From Bodonicaedibacter sp963693005 (GTDB taxonomy: Bacteria > Pseudomonadota > Alphaproteobacteria > UBA6184): a stretch of DNA of 64,000 nt. A model generated the notes under the pieces. That model saw only the letters and a list, made by a program, of their open reading frames with translations, was not told the origin of the DNA and did no database searches. Positions within the stretch are counted from its first letter, which is position 1. Each line of letters opens with the position of its first letter. Made by a program: the position numbers and the translations under genes. Of the stretch, positions 1 to 9,233 are shown in pieces. The stretch is from positions 930,001-994,000 of the forward strand of contig OY843726.1 of assembly GCA_963693005.1 (NCBI GenBank), given 5' to 3'.

Positions 1-612
1 AGCATGGACGAAATTCTTTCGTCTATTCGTAATATTATTACAGAAGATCAAGAGAGTCGACCTGAAGAGAAGCGAACATTTACGGAGGATGCCACAACTA
101 ATCCGTCAGGTGCTCGCCAAATGGGGGATCTCCCAAAGTTTGATAGTGATGGTGGTTTTCAGTTGCCAGATTTTTACCAAGAGAAAAAAAATAAGACTCA
201 AGCTGTCGCTTCTCCCAAAAGAGATGAAGTTTTTCCTGATGAAGGATTTAAGCAGCACTTCTCAAATGAGACCTCATTTAAGGAAAAGCAAGCGCCTTAC
301 TTTAATCAAGCAGAGTTTTCACGAGAGGCGCATGCGTCAGTTGGAGATAATATTTCCTCGGCATTAAAGGGCATTGTTGAGTCTTATGCAAATAAAAAAG
401 TACAACAATCTGTGGTGAGTGAGAGTCCACAGGCAGACACGTCAAATTTAGGTTTTGCGGGATCTTCAAAATTAAATGATATGATTAATACGATGATTGA
501 AAAAATCGTTGTTATTAGAATTGAAGATTGGTTGCATCAGAATCTTTCTGGGATCTTGGAAAAAGTGATCTTAAGAGAGCTAGAGCGGGTATTAACTCAG
601 CTAAAAATTTAA
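1..612 (+). CDS. popZ: PopZ-like polar organizing protein (DUF2497), 5' end outside window
   Basis: Polar scaffold that in alphaproteobacteria self-assembles at cell poles and tethers ParB-origin complexes and cell-cycle regulators. The N-terminus carries the family signature SMDEILSSIRNIITED, and the last ~40 residues hold the conserved WLHQNL and LERVL region that drives oligomerisation. Between them is a long, low-complexity, acidic/polar linker, as expected. The first in-frame ATG is at 4, but the codon before it (Ser) fits the usual EPSMEEIL context, so the real start probably lies before the window. It sits just upstream of ctrA, another cell-cycle gene. Family assignment is from recognition of both ends. 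Confidence 0.8.
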   Translation, partial: SMDEILSSIRNIITEDQESRPEEKRTFTEDATTNPSGARQMGDLPKFDSDGGFQLPDFYQEKKNKTQAVASPKRDEVFPDEGFKQHFSNETSFKEKQAPYFNQAEFSREAHASVGDNISSALKGIVESYANKKVQQSVVSESPQADTSNLGFAGSSKLNDMINTMIEKIVVIRIEDWLHQNLSGILEKVILRELERVLTQLKI

Positions 613-615
613 GCT

Positions 616-630
616 TTAACGTTTAATTAA
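616..630. promoter_or_regulatory. CtrA box upstream of ctrA
   Basis: A perfect TTAA-N7-TTAA full CtrA-binding site lies about 50 bp upstream of the ctrA start and just after popZ. CtrA is known to autoregulate in Caulobacter, so this is a likely autoregulatory site. Assigned by motif and position only. Confidence 0.6.
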
Positions 631-681
631 ACTTTACTGGCTTTTAATAATAATAATAAATAAAAAAAGGAGCCTCTTACG

Positions 682-1395
682 ATGCGCGTATTGTTAATTG
701 AAGACGATCCTACGATTTCAAAAAGTGTTGAACTGATGTTGAAATCTACCAATATTGTATGTGACGTTACAAACTTGGGAGAAGAAGGTATTGAAATTTC
801 CAAGCTATATGACTATGACATCATCATTTTAGACCTAATGTTGCCAGATATGAATGGGTTTGATGTAATTAAGCGCTTGCGAAATGCGGCTGTTAAAACG
901 CCAATTTTAATTTTATCGGGGCTGACTGAGACGGACGACAAAATAAAAGGCTTTGGAATCGGCGCGGATGACTACCTAACAAAACCGTTTAATAAAAATG
1001 AATTAATTGCGCGCATCAATGCAATTGTTCGAAGGGCTCGAGGACATGCAGATGCGGTTATAAAAGTAGGGCGTTTAAGCATTAATTTGCAGTCACATAC
1101 TGCGGATGTAGAAGGAACGGCAATTCCTCTAACATCAAAAGAGTATGCAATTTTAGAGCTTTTGGCGATGCGAAAGGGGTCTACTCTTACGAAAGAAATG
1201 TTTTTGAATCACCTTTATGGAGGGTTGGACGAGCCAGAATTGAAAATTATTGATGTGTTTGTATGCAAGTTACGTAAAAAACTCTCAAAAGCACTTGATG
1301 GCGAGAGTTGCATAGAAACCATCTGGGGTCGTGGTTATGTATTGCGCAGCCCCCAGCAAGCTGAGGTTGAAGATGGTAGCATTTCGGCCGCTTAG
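682..1395 (+). CDS. ctrA: Cell-cycle response regulator CtrA
   Basis: OmpR-type transcription factor of the alphaproteobacterial cell cycle. The receiver domain (about 1-115) has the acidic pair E7/D8, phospho-acceptor D51 in LDLMLPDMNG and the conserved Lys in TKPF. The C-terminal winged helix (about 125-225) ends in IWGRGYVL. MRVLLIEDD and the LGEEGIE...KLYDYD stretch are typical of CtrA rather than other OmpR proteins. The protein ends in Ala-Ala, the ClpXP recognition tail of CtrA orthologues. Start ATG at 682 has an AAAAAAGGAG ribosome site. A CtrA box lies upstream and a hairpin terminator follows. Confidence 0.95.
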   Translation: MRVLLIEDDPTISKSVELMLKSTNIVCDVTNLGEEGIEISKLYDYDIIILDLMLPDMNGFDVIKRLRNAAVKTPILILSGLTETDDKIKGFGIGADDYLTKPFNKNELIARINAIVRRARGHADAVIKVGRLSINLQSHTADVEGTAIPLTSKEYAILELLAMRKGSTLTKEMFLNHLYGGLDEPELKIIDVFVCKLRKKLSKALDGESCIETIWGRGYVLRSPQQAEVEDGSISAA

Positions 1396-1422
1396 GATTA
1401 AGCGGCCTGACTATCAAAGTAG

Positions 1423-1462
1423 GGGCCTTTATGACTTGCAACAAAGGCTCTTGTTTTTTTTT
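1423..1462 (+). terminator. Rho-independent terminator after ctrA
   Basis: 8-bp stem (GGGCCTTT at 1423-1430 with AAAGGCTC at 1443-1450, one G-U pair), 12-nt loop, then a T-rich run 1451-1462. A second perfect 9-bp inverted repeat without a T run (1386-1394/1399-1407) overlaps the ctrA stop codon. Confidence 0.75.
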
Positions 1463-1587
1463 GTTTAATTTTTTTGTGTTCAACTTCTTGGTCGCTTAGG
1501 GCAAAGATATTAATAAGCAGGCTAAAAACATACCTTGCCATATAATCTTATTCGTGATATAAGATCTGCCAAACATTCTAGATCAAA

Positions 1588-2394
1588 ATGATACGATTTC
1601 TTTTAATTATACTGGCGGCATTATTTGCCGATACGCTTTTATACGCTAAGGTGGTGGTTACTACTAAGCCACTATATTTTATTGTTGCGCCTCTTTTGCA
1701 AGGAGTTGACACACCTATTCTTCTTAAAAAACATAATGGTTGTTCTCATCAGAATCATTTGCGTCCGTCTGAGGTGTCTTCCCTGAAATCTGCTAAGTTA
1801 GTGTTCTCTTCGGGGGCAGAGCGCCATGTTTTATCTAAAAAGAATATATCTAATGTTATCTTTGTTAGTGTTTTTTCTGCGGAAGATGGCATTGAGTGGT
1901 TGTCTCCTAAAAAAGTAAGAGAGAGCATTTCTGATATAGTTGGCGCTCTAAAAACAATTTATCCTCTCCAGTATCATGACATTCTTGATCAAAATGCAAA
2001 CTCATTTTCTTTGGATTTGAATCAGTTGGATGTCTGGGTGCGCGAACATATGTTAGGGTTAAAGTTGCGGGCAGTGATTACAACATATGCGTTTTTTAAA
2101 TATTTTGCAGATGATTATAATCTTGAAGTGCTTAATGTTCTAACTCCATCACCACTAGATGCGGCAAAACCTCGCAGTTTAAAAAAAACATATGCGTTAT
2201 TAAATTCGGGGCGAATTTTAGGAATAGTTAAAGATCATCATATGCCAATTGATGTACTGAAACGTGTGTTTTCTGAGCAGGATATTAAAGTTTTAGAAAT
2301 AGATATTGAGGCGGTCAAACAGCCTATTACGCATGATGGATACCATATTTTAATAGAAAATATGGTGCGTTCTATTGTAAGGTGGGCTCAGTAA
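1588..2394 (+). CDS. ZnuA/TroA-type metal ABC transporter substrate-binding protein
   Basis: Periplasmic metal-binding lipocalin-unrelated TroA-fold protein that would deliver zinc or manganese to an ABC importer. It has an N-terminal signal peptide (about 1-20, ending LLYAK), a short His-containing loop (KKHNGCSHQNHLRPSE) with the conserved NHLRPSE metal-ligand motif (H57), and the typical two-lobe layout up to a C-terminal YHILIENM helix. The second His ligand normally found in a TYHDAF-type motif appears as TTYAFFKYF, so the metal site is divergent. No ZnuB/ZnuC genes are adjacent. The gene follows ctrA after a terminator and lies 18 bp before nadK. Confidence 0.7.
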   Translation: MIRFLLIILAALFADTLLYAKVVVTTKPLYFIVAPLLQGVDTPILLKKHNGCSHQNHLRPSEVSSLKSAKLVFSSGAERHVLSKKNISNVIFVSVFSAEDGIEWLSPKKVRESISDIVGALKTIYPLQYHDILDQNANSFSLDLNQLDVWVREHMLGLKLRAVITTYAFFKYFADDYNLEVLNVLTPSPLDAAKPRSLKKTYALLNSGRILGIVKDHHMPIDVLKRVFSEQDIKVLEIDIEAVKQPITHDGYHILIENMVRSIVRWAQ

Positions 2395-2412
2395 TTTATC
2401 TGGTGGAAACCT

Positions 2413-3174
2413 ATGAAGCTTGCGTTTGTAACAGCGAATAAACTCAAAGCCCGAAAGCTAGCCGAAATTTTAGAGCGTCGATACCAAAATTATCCTCCGG
2501 AAGTTGCGGATGTTCTTTTGATATTGGGCGGAGATGGTTTCATGTTAAAGGCATTGCGGGATTTTCACCACCTAAACAAACCATTTTATGGTATGAATTT
2601 GGGGAATCTAGGCTTTTTAATGAATACGATTAATGAAGAAGGTTCGGATGATATAGAGGCTCTGGTACAAGAGGCAGATGCAGTGCAGCTTTTTCCATTA
2701 GAAATGGATGCCATTGACGTTTGGGGGAATGAGCGCAAAGTGATTGCGTTTAATGATGTGTCCGTAACAAGAGCTTCTCCACAAGCGGCAAAACTAAAAG
2801 TACATGTAAATGAAGTAGTGCGCGTGCCCAAGTTAATCTCGGATGGAATCTTGGTGTCTACTCCAGCAGGAAGTACGGCATATAACTCATCTGCTGGTGG
2901 GCCAATACTTCCAGTTCAGGCAAATTTGTTGGCGTTAACGCCAATTAGTCCATTTAGGCCTAAGAATTGGCGTGGAGCCCTATTGAAAAATAGAGACACG
3001 GTCGTTATTGAAACTATGGAATCTAAGAAACGCCCCGTTAACGCGGTTGCAGATATGGTTGAAATGCGCCGAGTTGTGCGTGTTTCAATTCATCAGAAAC
3101 ATTCAATTAGTGCAACTGTTTTATTTAGTCAGCACTCACATCTAGAAGAACGTATTATTGCAGAACAGTTTTAA
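2413..3174 (+). CDS. nadK: NAD kinase
   Basis: Phosphorylates NAD to NADP with ATP in the cytosol. The catalytic GGDGFML motif is at about 39-45, and the second family motif DGILVSTPAGSTAYNSSAGGPI lies mid-protein (given in part here: STPAGSTAY). The length (253 aa) is normal for the compact alphaproteobacterial enzyme. Start ATG at 2413 has a TGGTGGAAAC ribosome site. It is followed by accA after 12 bp, suggesting co-transcription through miaA. Confidence 0.93.
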   Translation: MKLAFVTANKLKARKLAEILERRYQNYPPEVADVLLILGGDGFMLKALRDFHHLNKPFYGMNLGNLGFLMNTINEEGSDDIEALVQEADAVQLFPLEMDAIDVWGNERKVIAFNDVSVTRASPQAAKLKVHVNEVVRVPKLISDGILVSTPAGSTAYNSSAGGPILPVQANLLALTPISPFRPKNWRGALLKNRDTVVIETMESKKRPVNAVADMVEMRRVVRVSIHQKHSISATVLFSQHSHLEERIIAEQF

Positions 3175-3186
3175 ACGAGGAGATTT

Positions 3187-4134
3187 ATGAGTAACGTTTT
3201 AGACTTTGAAAAGCCAATAGTTGAATTGGAATCTAAAATTTCTGAGTTGAAGAAATTTGCTGGTGTGGAAGATTATGAAATTGCAAAAGAGCTCTCTGCA
3301 CTAGAAGAAAAGGCTCAAAAGCTGCTTGTAAAAGCTTATCGTAATTTAACTTCTTGGCAGCGTGTTCAAATTGCTCGTCATGAGAACAGGCCTCAGTTCT
3401 TGGATTATGCAGATGCATTAATTCAAGACTTTACACCATTAGCAGGAGATCGACAGTTTGGAGAAGATCTTGCTATAGTTGGAGGATTAGGGCGATTTCA
3501 GGGCCGTTCAGTTGTTGTAATGGGGCATCAAAAAGGAAATGATCTTGAATCAAGAGTTAAACATAATTTTGGATTTGCTCGCCCTGAAGGGTATAGAAAA
3601 GCAGCTCGATTAATGGAGTTGGCAAATCAGTTTAGGTTGCCTATTCTAACGTTTGTAAATACGCCAGGAGCCTATCCGGGGGTAGATGCGGAGGAGCGTG
3701 GTCAGGCAGAAGCGATTGCACGATCTATAGAAACTTGTTTAAAGGTGGAAGTTCCTATTGTAAGTACAATTATTGGTGAGGGTGGTTCAGGGGGCGCAAT
3801 CGCAATTGCTGTCGCAGATACGGTTATGATGCTTGAAAACTCAGTATACTCGGTAATTTCTCCCGAAGGATGCGCATCGATTTTGTGGAAAGATGCAGAT
3901 AAAAAGGATGTTGCGGCAGATGCTTTGCGTTTGACCGCTGCGGATTTGTTGGATTTAAAAGTGATTGATCAAATTATACCTGAAGAAGTGGGGGGGGCTC
4001 ATCGTTATCGTGATTCAGCAATTCAGAGTGTTTCTAGGTACGTAGAAACGGCCTTAAAAGCATATGATGGGGTTACTCAAAATACACTTTCGCATCAGCG
4101 TCAGGAAAAGTTTTTGCAAATAGGGCGTTTTTAG
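3187..4134 (+). CDS. accA: Acetyl-CoA carboxylase carboxyltransferase subunit alpha
   Basis: Alpha subunit of the carboxyltransferase that moves the carboxyl group from biotin-BCCP to acetyl-CoA, the first step of fatty acid synthesis. It has the N-terminal helical region beginning LDFEKPI, the core motifs RPEGYRKA, TPGAYPG and GEGGSGGA, and the C-terminal SPEGCASILWKD motif. At 315 aa it is full length. It has a GAGGAG ribosome site before the ATG. The partner accD is not in the window. Confidence 0.96.
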   Translation: MSNVLDFEKPIVELESKISELKKFAGVEDYEIAKELSALEEKAQKLLVKAYRNLTSWQRVQIARHENRPQFLDYADALIQDFTPLAGDRQFGEDLAIVGGLGRFQGRSVVVMGHQKGNDLESRVKHNFGFARPEGYRKAARLMELANQFRLPILTFVNTPGAYPGVDAEERGQAEAIARSIETCLKVEVPIVSTIIGEGGSGGAIAIAVADTVMMLENSVYSVISPEGCASILWKDADKKDVAADALRLTAADLLDLKVIDQIIPEEVGGAHRYRDSAIQSVSRYVETALKAYDGVTQNTLSHQRQEKFLQIGRF

Positions 4135-4142
4135 TAAGGTCA

Positions 4143-5057
4143 ATGACAGCATTAACACCGGTTATTATTTCAGGACCAACGGCAAGTGGCAAATCAAACC
4201 TTGCAGAAGATTTAGCTGAAATATTGTCGGGTGAGATTATCAATGCGGACAGCTTACAAGTATATAAAGGTTTGCCAATTCTTACAGCTCAGCCTCGTGT
4301 TTTAATGAGTCACCATCATTTATATGCAAGCTTAGAGCCCTTTGATAAATGTGATGTATCTCGATGGTTAACTTTAGCTCAACAACGCATCAAATTGCTT
4401 CAATCTCAGTCAAAACGACCTATTGTTGTTGGTGGGACGGGGCTTTATATCAAGGCTTTAAAAGAGGGATTGGCAGAAATTCCACAAGTTCCGGAAGACA
4501 TTTTGCAAACTGCAAAATCATGGGTTTTAGAGAAGGGGATAGAGTCGCTATATGCTGATTTAGCAACTAAGGATTCTCTCTCTCAAGATCTATCTATTAC
4601 AGATGTGCACCGCGTAATAAGAGCTTGGTCTGTCTATGAATCAACAGGAAAATCAATTAAAACTTGGCAAGATAGGCACAAAAAGCCGATAGACATGAGT
4701 TGGATTCATGTGGTTTGTGAGATTGATCGAGATGTTCTATATCGGCGTACTAATGATCGCTTTCAATTCATGTGGTCGAATGGTATACTTGACGAGGTTC
4801 GGTTGTTTCAAGCACAGTATCAAGGTATAAAAAGTAATTACGCGGCGAAAGCGATTGGTTTTTCGGAGGTGCTTGACTTTTTAAAAGGAAAAATACCAGA
4901 AATTGATGCGATTGAAAAGGCGCAAGCGCGAACGCGTCAATATGCCAAGCGTCAAATAACTTGGTTAAAACACCAGGTTAGACCTGATCTTCAGATGTAT
5001 GGGCCAAAATATGATGTAAGCAGGGTGGTGGATCTCTGTAATAGTTACGAAAAGTAG
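4143..5057 (+). CDS. miaA: tRNA dimethylallyltransferase MiaA
   Basis: Transfers dimethylallyl from DMAPP to A37 of tRNAs reading codons that start with U. It has a P-loop GPTASGKS at 11-18, the INADSLQVYKGL motif, and the VVGGTGLYIKAL motif. The C-terminal region reads ARTRQYAKRQITWLK. At 304 aa it is full length. It starts 8 bp after accA. Confidence 0.95.
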   Translation: MTALTPVIISGPTASGKSNLAEDLAEILSGEIINADSLQVYKGLPILTAQPRVLMSHHHLYASLEPFDKCDVSRWLTLAQQRIKLLQSQSKRPIVVGGTGLYIKALKEGLAEIPQVPEDILQTAKSWVLEKGIESLYADLATKDSLSQDLSITDVHRVIRAWSVYESTGKSIKTWQDRHKKPIDMSWIHVVCEIDRDVLYRRTNDRFQFMWSNGILDEVRLFQAQYQGIKSNYAAKAIGFSEVLDFLKGKIPEIDAIEKAQARTRQYAKRQITWLKHQVRPDLQMYGPKYDVSRVVDLCNSYEK

Positions 5058-5077
5058 TAAGATAAAGGGAAGATAAC

Positions 5078-6127
5078 GTGGCGAAGAGTATTTTTGCAAA
5101 ATTAAAAGGTTTGTTTTCGGCAGATATGGCGATTGATTTGGGTACTGCGAATACATTGGTATATGTTCGGGGGCAGGGTGTTGTGTTGAACGAACCTTCA
5201 GTAGTCGCGATTTTAGACCAAGGTGGAAAGCAAAGGGTATTAGCTGTGGGAGATGAGGCTAAACTAATGGTCGGTAAGACCCCGGGTAATATTCGTGCGA
5301 TTCGTCCTATGAAAGATGGGGTGATCGCTGATTTTGAAATTGCCGAGGAAATGATCAAGCATTTTATTCGCAAAGTTCACAAACGTCGAGCGTTTATTAG
5401 TCCTCAGATTATTATTTGTGTGCCATCAGGTGCGACACCAGTAGAGCGTCGTGCGATTCAAGATTCTGCAGAAAATGCAGGAGCTAGGGAGGTGTTTTTA
5501 ATTGAGGAGCCTATGGCTGCGGCAATTGGGGCAGGATTGCCAGTAACTGAGCCAGCAGGTTCAATGATTGTAGATATTGGTGGAGGTACTACCGAAGTTG
5601 GGATCGTATCTCTGGGTGGATTGGTATACTCACACTCATTGAGAGTTGGGGGCGATGTGTTTGATGAGGCAATAATTTCATATATTCGACGAACATTAAA
5701 CTTATTTATAGGAGAGGCAACTGCAGAGCGTATTAAAAAAGAAATTGCTTCTGCTGCGCCACCCAAGGACGGCAAGGGGCTAACAATGCAGATTAAGGGG
5801 CGTGACTTAATTGCGGGAGTCCCTAAAGAGATTACGATTAACGAACAGCAAGTCGCTGAGGCTATTTCAGAGCCGGTTCAAGCGATTGTTGGAAGTGTCA
5901 AGATGGCTCTAGAACGAACAGATCCAGAGTTGGCGGCAGATATTGTGGACCGTGGGATTGTTCTAACTGGCGGCGGTGCGTTGTTGCGAAATCTAGATAA
6001 GGTATTGCGGGCAGCAACAGGCTTACCGGTTACTGTTGCAGAACACCCTCTTGACTGTGTAGCTTTAGGAACCGGAAAACCTTTAGAACATATGGACTCT
6101 TTGAGTAGCATGTTAATAAAAATGTAA
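5078..6127 (+). CDS. mreB: Rod shape-determining actin homologue MreB
   Basis: Membrane-associated actin-fold ATPase that guides lateral wall synthesis with MreC/D, RodA and PBP2. It has the N-terminal amphipathic stretch FAKLKGLFS, phosphate 1 motif AIDLGTANTLVY, the VDIGGGTTEVG phosphate 2 motif, and the adenosine motif LTGGGALL. At 349 aa it is full length. The start is GTG at 5078 after a GGGAAGATAAC ribosome site. First gene of the mreBCD-mrdA operon (gap of 2 bp to mreC). Confidence 0.97.
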   Translation: MAKSIFAKLKGLFSADMAIDLGTANTLVYVRGQGVVLNEPSVVAILDQGGKQRVLAVGDEAKLMVGKTPGNIRAIRPMKDGVIADFEIAEEMIKHFIRKVHKRRAFISPQIIICVPSGATPVERRAIQDSAENAGAREVFLIEEPMAAAIGAGLPVTEPAGSMIVDIGGGTTEVGIVSLGGLVYSHSLRVGGDVFDEAIISYIRRTLNLFIGEATAERIKKEIASAAPPKDGKGLTMQIKGRDLIAGVPKEITINEQQVAEAISEPVQAIVGSVKMALERTDPELAADIVDRGIVLTGGGALLRNLDKVLRAATGLPVTVAEHPLDCVALGTGKPLEHMDSLSSMLIKM

Positions 6128-6129
6128 AC

Positions 6130-6981
6130 ATGTTAAGACGTTCGAATTCTTCTAGATCCCGAGCTCGACGATACCTTCGTTTCTCGTTTGCGTTCTTTAG
6201 AGTTAGATTAAATGCTGCGAAGGTGACTTTAGTATGTTTAGTCTTATTTTCTTTGATCGTTTCATTTGTAGATTACCGAAATAATAAGTTAACTCAACAA
6301 TTAAAATCTATTGTTATAGATGCTACCCTTCCAGCACTAGATATGGGAGTAGAAGTCTCACGTACTTTAATTCATGATGTGCAAGATTTTCTTCAACCTA
6401 ATCTGCGTTATGAAGAACAACTTAGAGTAAAAGATGAGGCGATTGCCATTTGGAAGCTGGAGGCGCAACGACTTCAGAGTGAAATTACCTATTTAAAGCA
6501 GCAACTTAACTTTAAAAAAAATAATGACGACCTATTTTGGCTATCTACAAATTTGTTTTTACCAGGGGACTACACTTCTACATATAGGGCATTTATTAAA
6601 CTAGGTTCTAAAGATGGGATGCATAGTAATGCTACTGTTGTAAGTCAGTATGGATTGGTAGGAAAGTTAGCAAACATTGCAAACAATTCATCAGAAGTTT
6701 TGTTACTAGGGCATCCAATGTTAGCAGTTCCTGTATATGTAGAGAGGACTGGTCATCAGTGTGTGGTAAAAGGGAGTTTAAGCCATACCTTAGAAGTTGA
6801 TTATGCGGAGTTTGCAGATCTAGAAGATGGCGACAGACTGTTAACATCAGGGCATGGAGAAGTTTTTCCTAGAGGGATTAGTGTTGCTATTGTCCAAAAG
6901 AAGTTGGGGTCAATGAGTCTGATTCCTATGCATACACTAAGCCAATCACATTTGATATATGTATTAGTAGCTGGATCATAG
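6130..6981 (+). CDS. mreC: Rod shape-determining protein MreC
   Basis: Bitopic elongasome protein. It has a basic cytoplasmic N-terminus (SSRSRARRYLRF), one transmembrane helix at about 30-50, a coiled coil (about 95-125, LRVKDEAIAIWKLEAQRL), and the periplasmic double beta-barrel domain with GLVGKLANI and LLTSGHGEVFPRGISV. It starts 2 bp after the mreB stop and is followed by mreD after 2 bp. Confidence 0.93.
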   Translation: MLRRSNSSRSRARRYLRFSFAFFRVRLNAAKVTLVCLVLFSLIVSFVDYRNNKLTQQLKSIVIDATLPALDMGVEVSRTLIHDVQDFLQPNLRYEEQLRVKDEAIAIWKLEAQRLQSEITYLKQQLNFKKNNDDLFWLSTNLFLPGDYTSTYRAFIKLGSKDGMHSNATVVSQYGLVGKLANIANNSSEVLLLGHPMLAVPVYVERTGHQCVVKGSLSHTLEVDYAEFADLEDGDRLLTSGHGEVFPRGISVAIVQKKLGSMSLIPMHTLSQSHLIYVLVAGS

Positions 6982-6983
6982 AC

Positions 6984-7454
6984 ATGAGTAATTTAGTGAA
7001 ATCTCTTTATGACAATATTCCTGGCGTTTTAATTGTATTGGGTGTGCTCTTGGGTATTCAGTTAGGAGTCGGCTTTTTATCTTATTTGGGGATATTTTAC
7101 TGGGTTTTATTTCGGTTTGATTTGGTGCCTATCTCGTTGTTATGTTTGTTGGGAATATTATATGATAGCTTTTCTGGTCCATTTATTGGGCTTGAAATGT
7201 GCTTGTTTAGTGTGTTTGCTTTGATTGTATACTTGGAGCAGCGCCTTTTTCGACAGCTGCAATTTGGCCAACTTTGGATAAGATTTGGTGCGTTGTTGAG
7301 TATTGTTTTTATAGGGAAGTTTATAATGTTCCCTCTTGGCAGTGTTTCTTTTGCGATCTTACCTCAATTGGTCAGTTTTTTTACAACCTTTTTGCTGTTT
7401 CCTTTTTATGTAAAGGGGATGCATCCATTATATCAACGCCTTTCAACTATTTAG
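6984..7454 (+). CDS. mreD: Rod shape-determining protein MreD
   Basis: Very hydrophobic 156-residue protein with about five membrane segments, in the fixed position of MreD between mreC and mrdA. Sequence conservation in MreD is low, so position carries most of the assignment. The stop codon (TAG, 7452-7454) overlaps the AGGAGG ribosome site of the next gene. Confidence 0.8.
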   Translation: MSNLVKSLYDNIPGVLIVLGVLLGIQLGVGFLSYLGIFYWVLFRFDLVPISLLCLLGILYDSFSGPFIGLEMCLFSVFALIVYLEQRLFRQLQFGQLWIRFGALLSIVFIGKFIMFPLGSVSFAILPQLVSFFTTFLLFPFYVKGMHPLYQRLSTI

Positions 7455-7463
7455 GAGGCTAAG

Positions 7464-9233
7464 ATACAGTCATTCAATGTATTTGGTATTCGTTTGTCGC
7501 TTATTATTATACTGCAATCAATACTTATTGTAGTTCTGATAATTCGGCTATTCTATATGCAGATTCTTGATCAAGAGCGCTATGCAGTTCTATCGGATAA
7601 AAACCGTATTCGAGTTACTTTAAATCCTGCTATTCGGGGGAAAATTGAAGATCGATGGGGGAGAGTGGTTGCACACAGTGTGCCTTACTATAATGCCGTG
7701 GTTAACTGTAAAAGTTTAGACTGCCTTTTAAAATGTAGGGAAGTCATCTCGTTAGGTAAAACTATTAAATTTGAGTTAGATAAATTTAATATGGAAAAAC
7801 CTAAGCGCTTTGTGTTGAAAGATCATTTGACGTGGGAAGAAGTGTCATGGTTAGAAGCCAGAAAAAATGAACTACCTATGATAGAGGTGCAAAGACTCTA
7901 TGAGCGATCATATCCTTTAGATAGTATGACTCCTCATTTTATTGGATATACTAGTCGAATTTCAGAAAGTCATCCCTATGCTAAAAAGCTACCTTTTGCT
8001 AATGTGGGTAGGTCTGGGTTAGAAAAAGACTTAGATGAACGTCTGTTTGGTATTCCAGATATGTTGGAAGAAGAGGTAAACGCTCACGGTAAGGTTGTCC
8101 GTTCTTTATCACACACACCAGGAGTATTAGGTAAGAACATACGTTTGACAATTGATCAAGACATACAGAAGTTTGCATACGAGAAACTAACTCCTTATAA
8201 AAGTGGGGCAGTTATTGTGATGGATGCGGTATCGGGGGAATTGCTAACTTTGGCGTCTTATCCCTCATTTAACCCAGGTATATTTGAGAGTGGAATATCA
8301 CATGTAGATTGGAATGCTTTACGTAATAGCCAGCAAACACCCTTGGTAGATAAAAACATTATGGGTATGTACCCACCGGGGTCATTGATTAAACCTTTAG
8401 TGCTATTGGCAGCATTAGAGGAGGGAATGATTACTCCAGAGACTCGCTTCAACTGTCAAGGCTCTGTAACAATTGACGGTCAGGTCTGTCATTGTTGGAA
8501 AAGTGAGGGACATGGCATAGTTAACTTAGAAGAAGCCTTGAGAGGGTCTTGCAATGTTTATATTTATGAGGTTGCTAGAATGATGGCCCAAGATCGTTTG
8601 CAGTATAGATTGTCTCAGTTTGGGGTGGGTGCGTTGACGGGAAGTGGTTTGTCTGGAGAAAAGCAAGGATTATTGCCATCAGACGAATGGAAACGCAAAT
8701 ATCGCAAAGATAGATGGCGTCGGATAGATACTGTGTATGTAAATATTGGGCAAGGATACTTATTAATGACGCCGTTACAGATGGCTAAGATGATGGCTCA
8801 GTTTGTGAATGGAGGCACCCTTGTGCGTCCTCATGTTGTTCAGGAAACGTCGGACAAGAAGCGTGAAAGTATTAATGTGTCTAAACAACGTTTAAAGCTA
8901 TTAACTTACATTATGGGTGAAGTTATTAATCATCCAAAGGGAACGGGGTATAGGAGCCGCGTTGAGGGAGAGAGCTGGCAAATGGGAGGAAAATCAGGAA
9001 CATCTCAAGTGAGGCGTATTACCCAAAAAGAGAGAGATGAAGGTACTCACCATGGTTTTGATTGGGAGTGGAAAGAAAAGGATCATTCATTATTTGCTGG
9101 ATTTGCACCAGTAGGAAACCCGCGCTATGTTGTTGTTGTTCTAGTAGAGCATGGCGGGTTTGGTAGCGCAGTAGCAGCGCCGATGGGGCGTGATATTATG
9201 AAACGTGTTATGCGCAAATATGGAAACAATTAA
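7464..9233 (+). CDS. mrdA: Penicillin-binding protein 2 (elongasome transpeptidase)
   Basis: Class B PBP that cross-links lateral peptidoglycan. It has an N-terminal membrane helix, the pedestal region with NRIRVTLNPAIRGKIEDRWG, and the transpeptidase domain with the SLIK tetrad (S297 counted from 7494), SCN at 352-354 and KSGT at 500-503. The first ordinary start in frame is TTG 7494, but it has no ribosome site. A strong AGGAGG (7453-7458) instead places initiation at ATA 7464, giving an N-terminus QSFNVFGIRLSL that matches other alphaproteobacterial PBP2. The start is therefore uncertain (ATA, or an error for ATG). No rodA follows. Confidence 0.92.
   Translation: MQSFNVFGIRLSLIIILQSILIVVLIIRLFYMQILDQERYAVLSDKNRIRVTLNPAIRGKIEDRWGRVVAHSVPYYNAVVNCKSLDCLLKCREVISLGKTIKFELDKFNMEKPKRFVLKDHLTWEEVSWLEARKNELPMIEVQRLYERSYPLDSMTPHFIGYTSRISESHPYAKKLPFANVGRSGLEKDLDERLFGIPDMLEEEVNAHGKVVRSLSHTPGVLGKNIRLTIDQDIQKFAYEKLTPYKSGAVIVMDAVSGELLTLASYPSFNPGIFESGISHVDWNALRNSQQTPLVDKNIMGMYPPGSLIKPLVLLAALEEGMITPETRFNCQGSVTIDGQVCHCWKSEGHGIVNLEEALRGSCNVYIYEVARMMAQDRLQYRLSQFGVGALTGSGLSGEKQGLLPSDEWKRKYRKDRWRRIDTVYVNIGQGYLLMTPLQMAKMMAQFVNGGTLVRPHVVQETSDKKRESINVSKQRLKLLTYIMGEVINHPKGTGYRSRVEGESWQMGGKSGTSQVRRITQKERDEGTHHGFDWEWKEKDHSLFAGFAPVGNPRYVVVVLVEHGGFGSAVAAPMGRDIMKRVMRKYGNN

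Noticed and set aside
5458..6111. Minus-strand frames opposite mreB
   Set aside because: Shadows of a highly conserved coding gene on the other strand.
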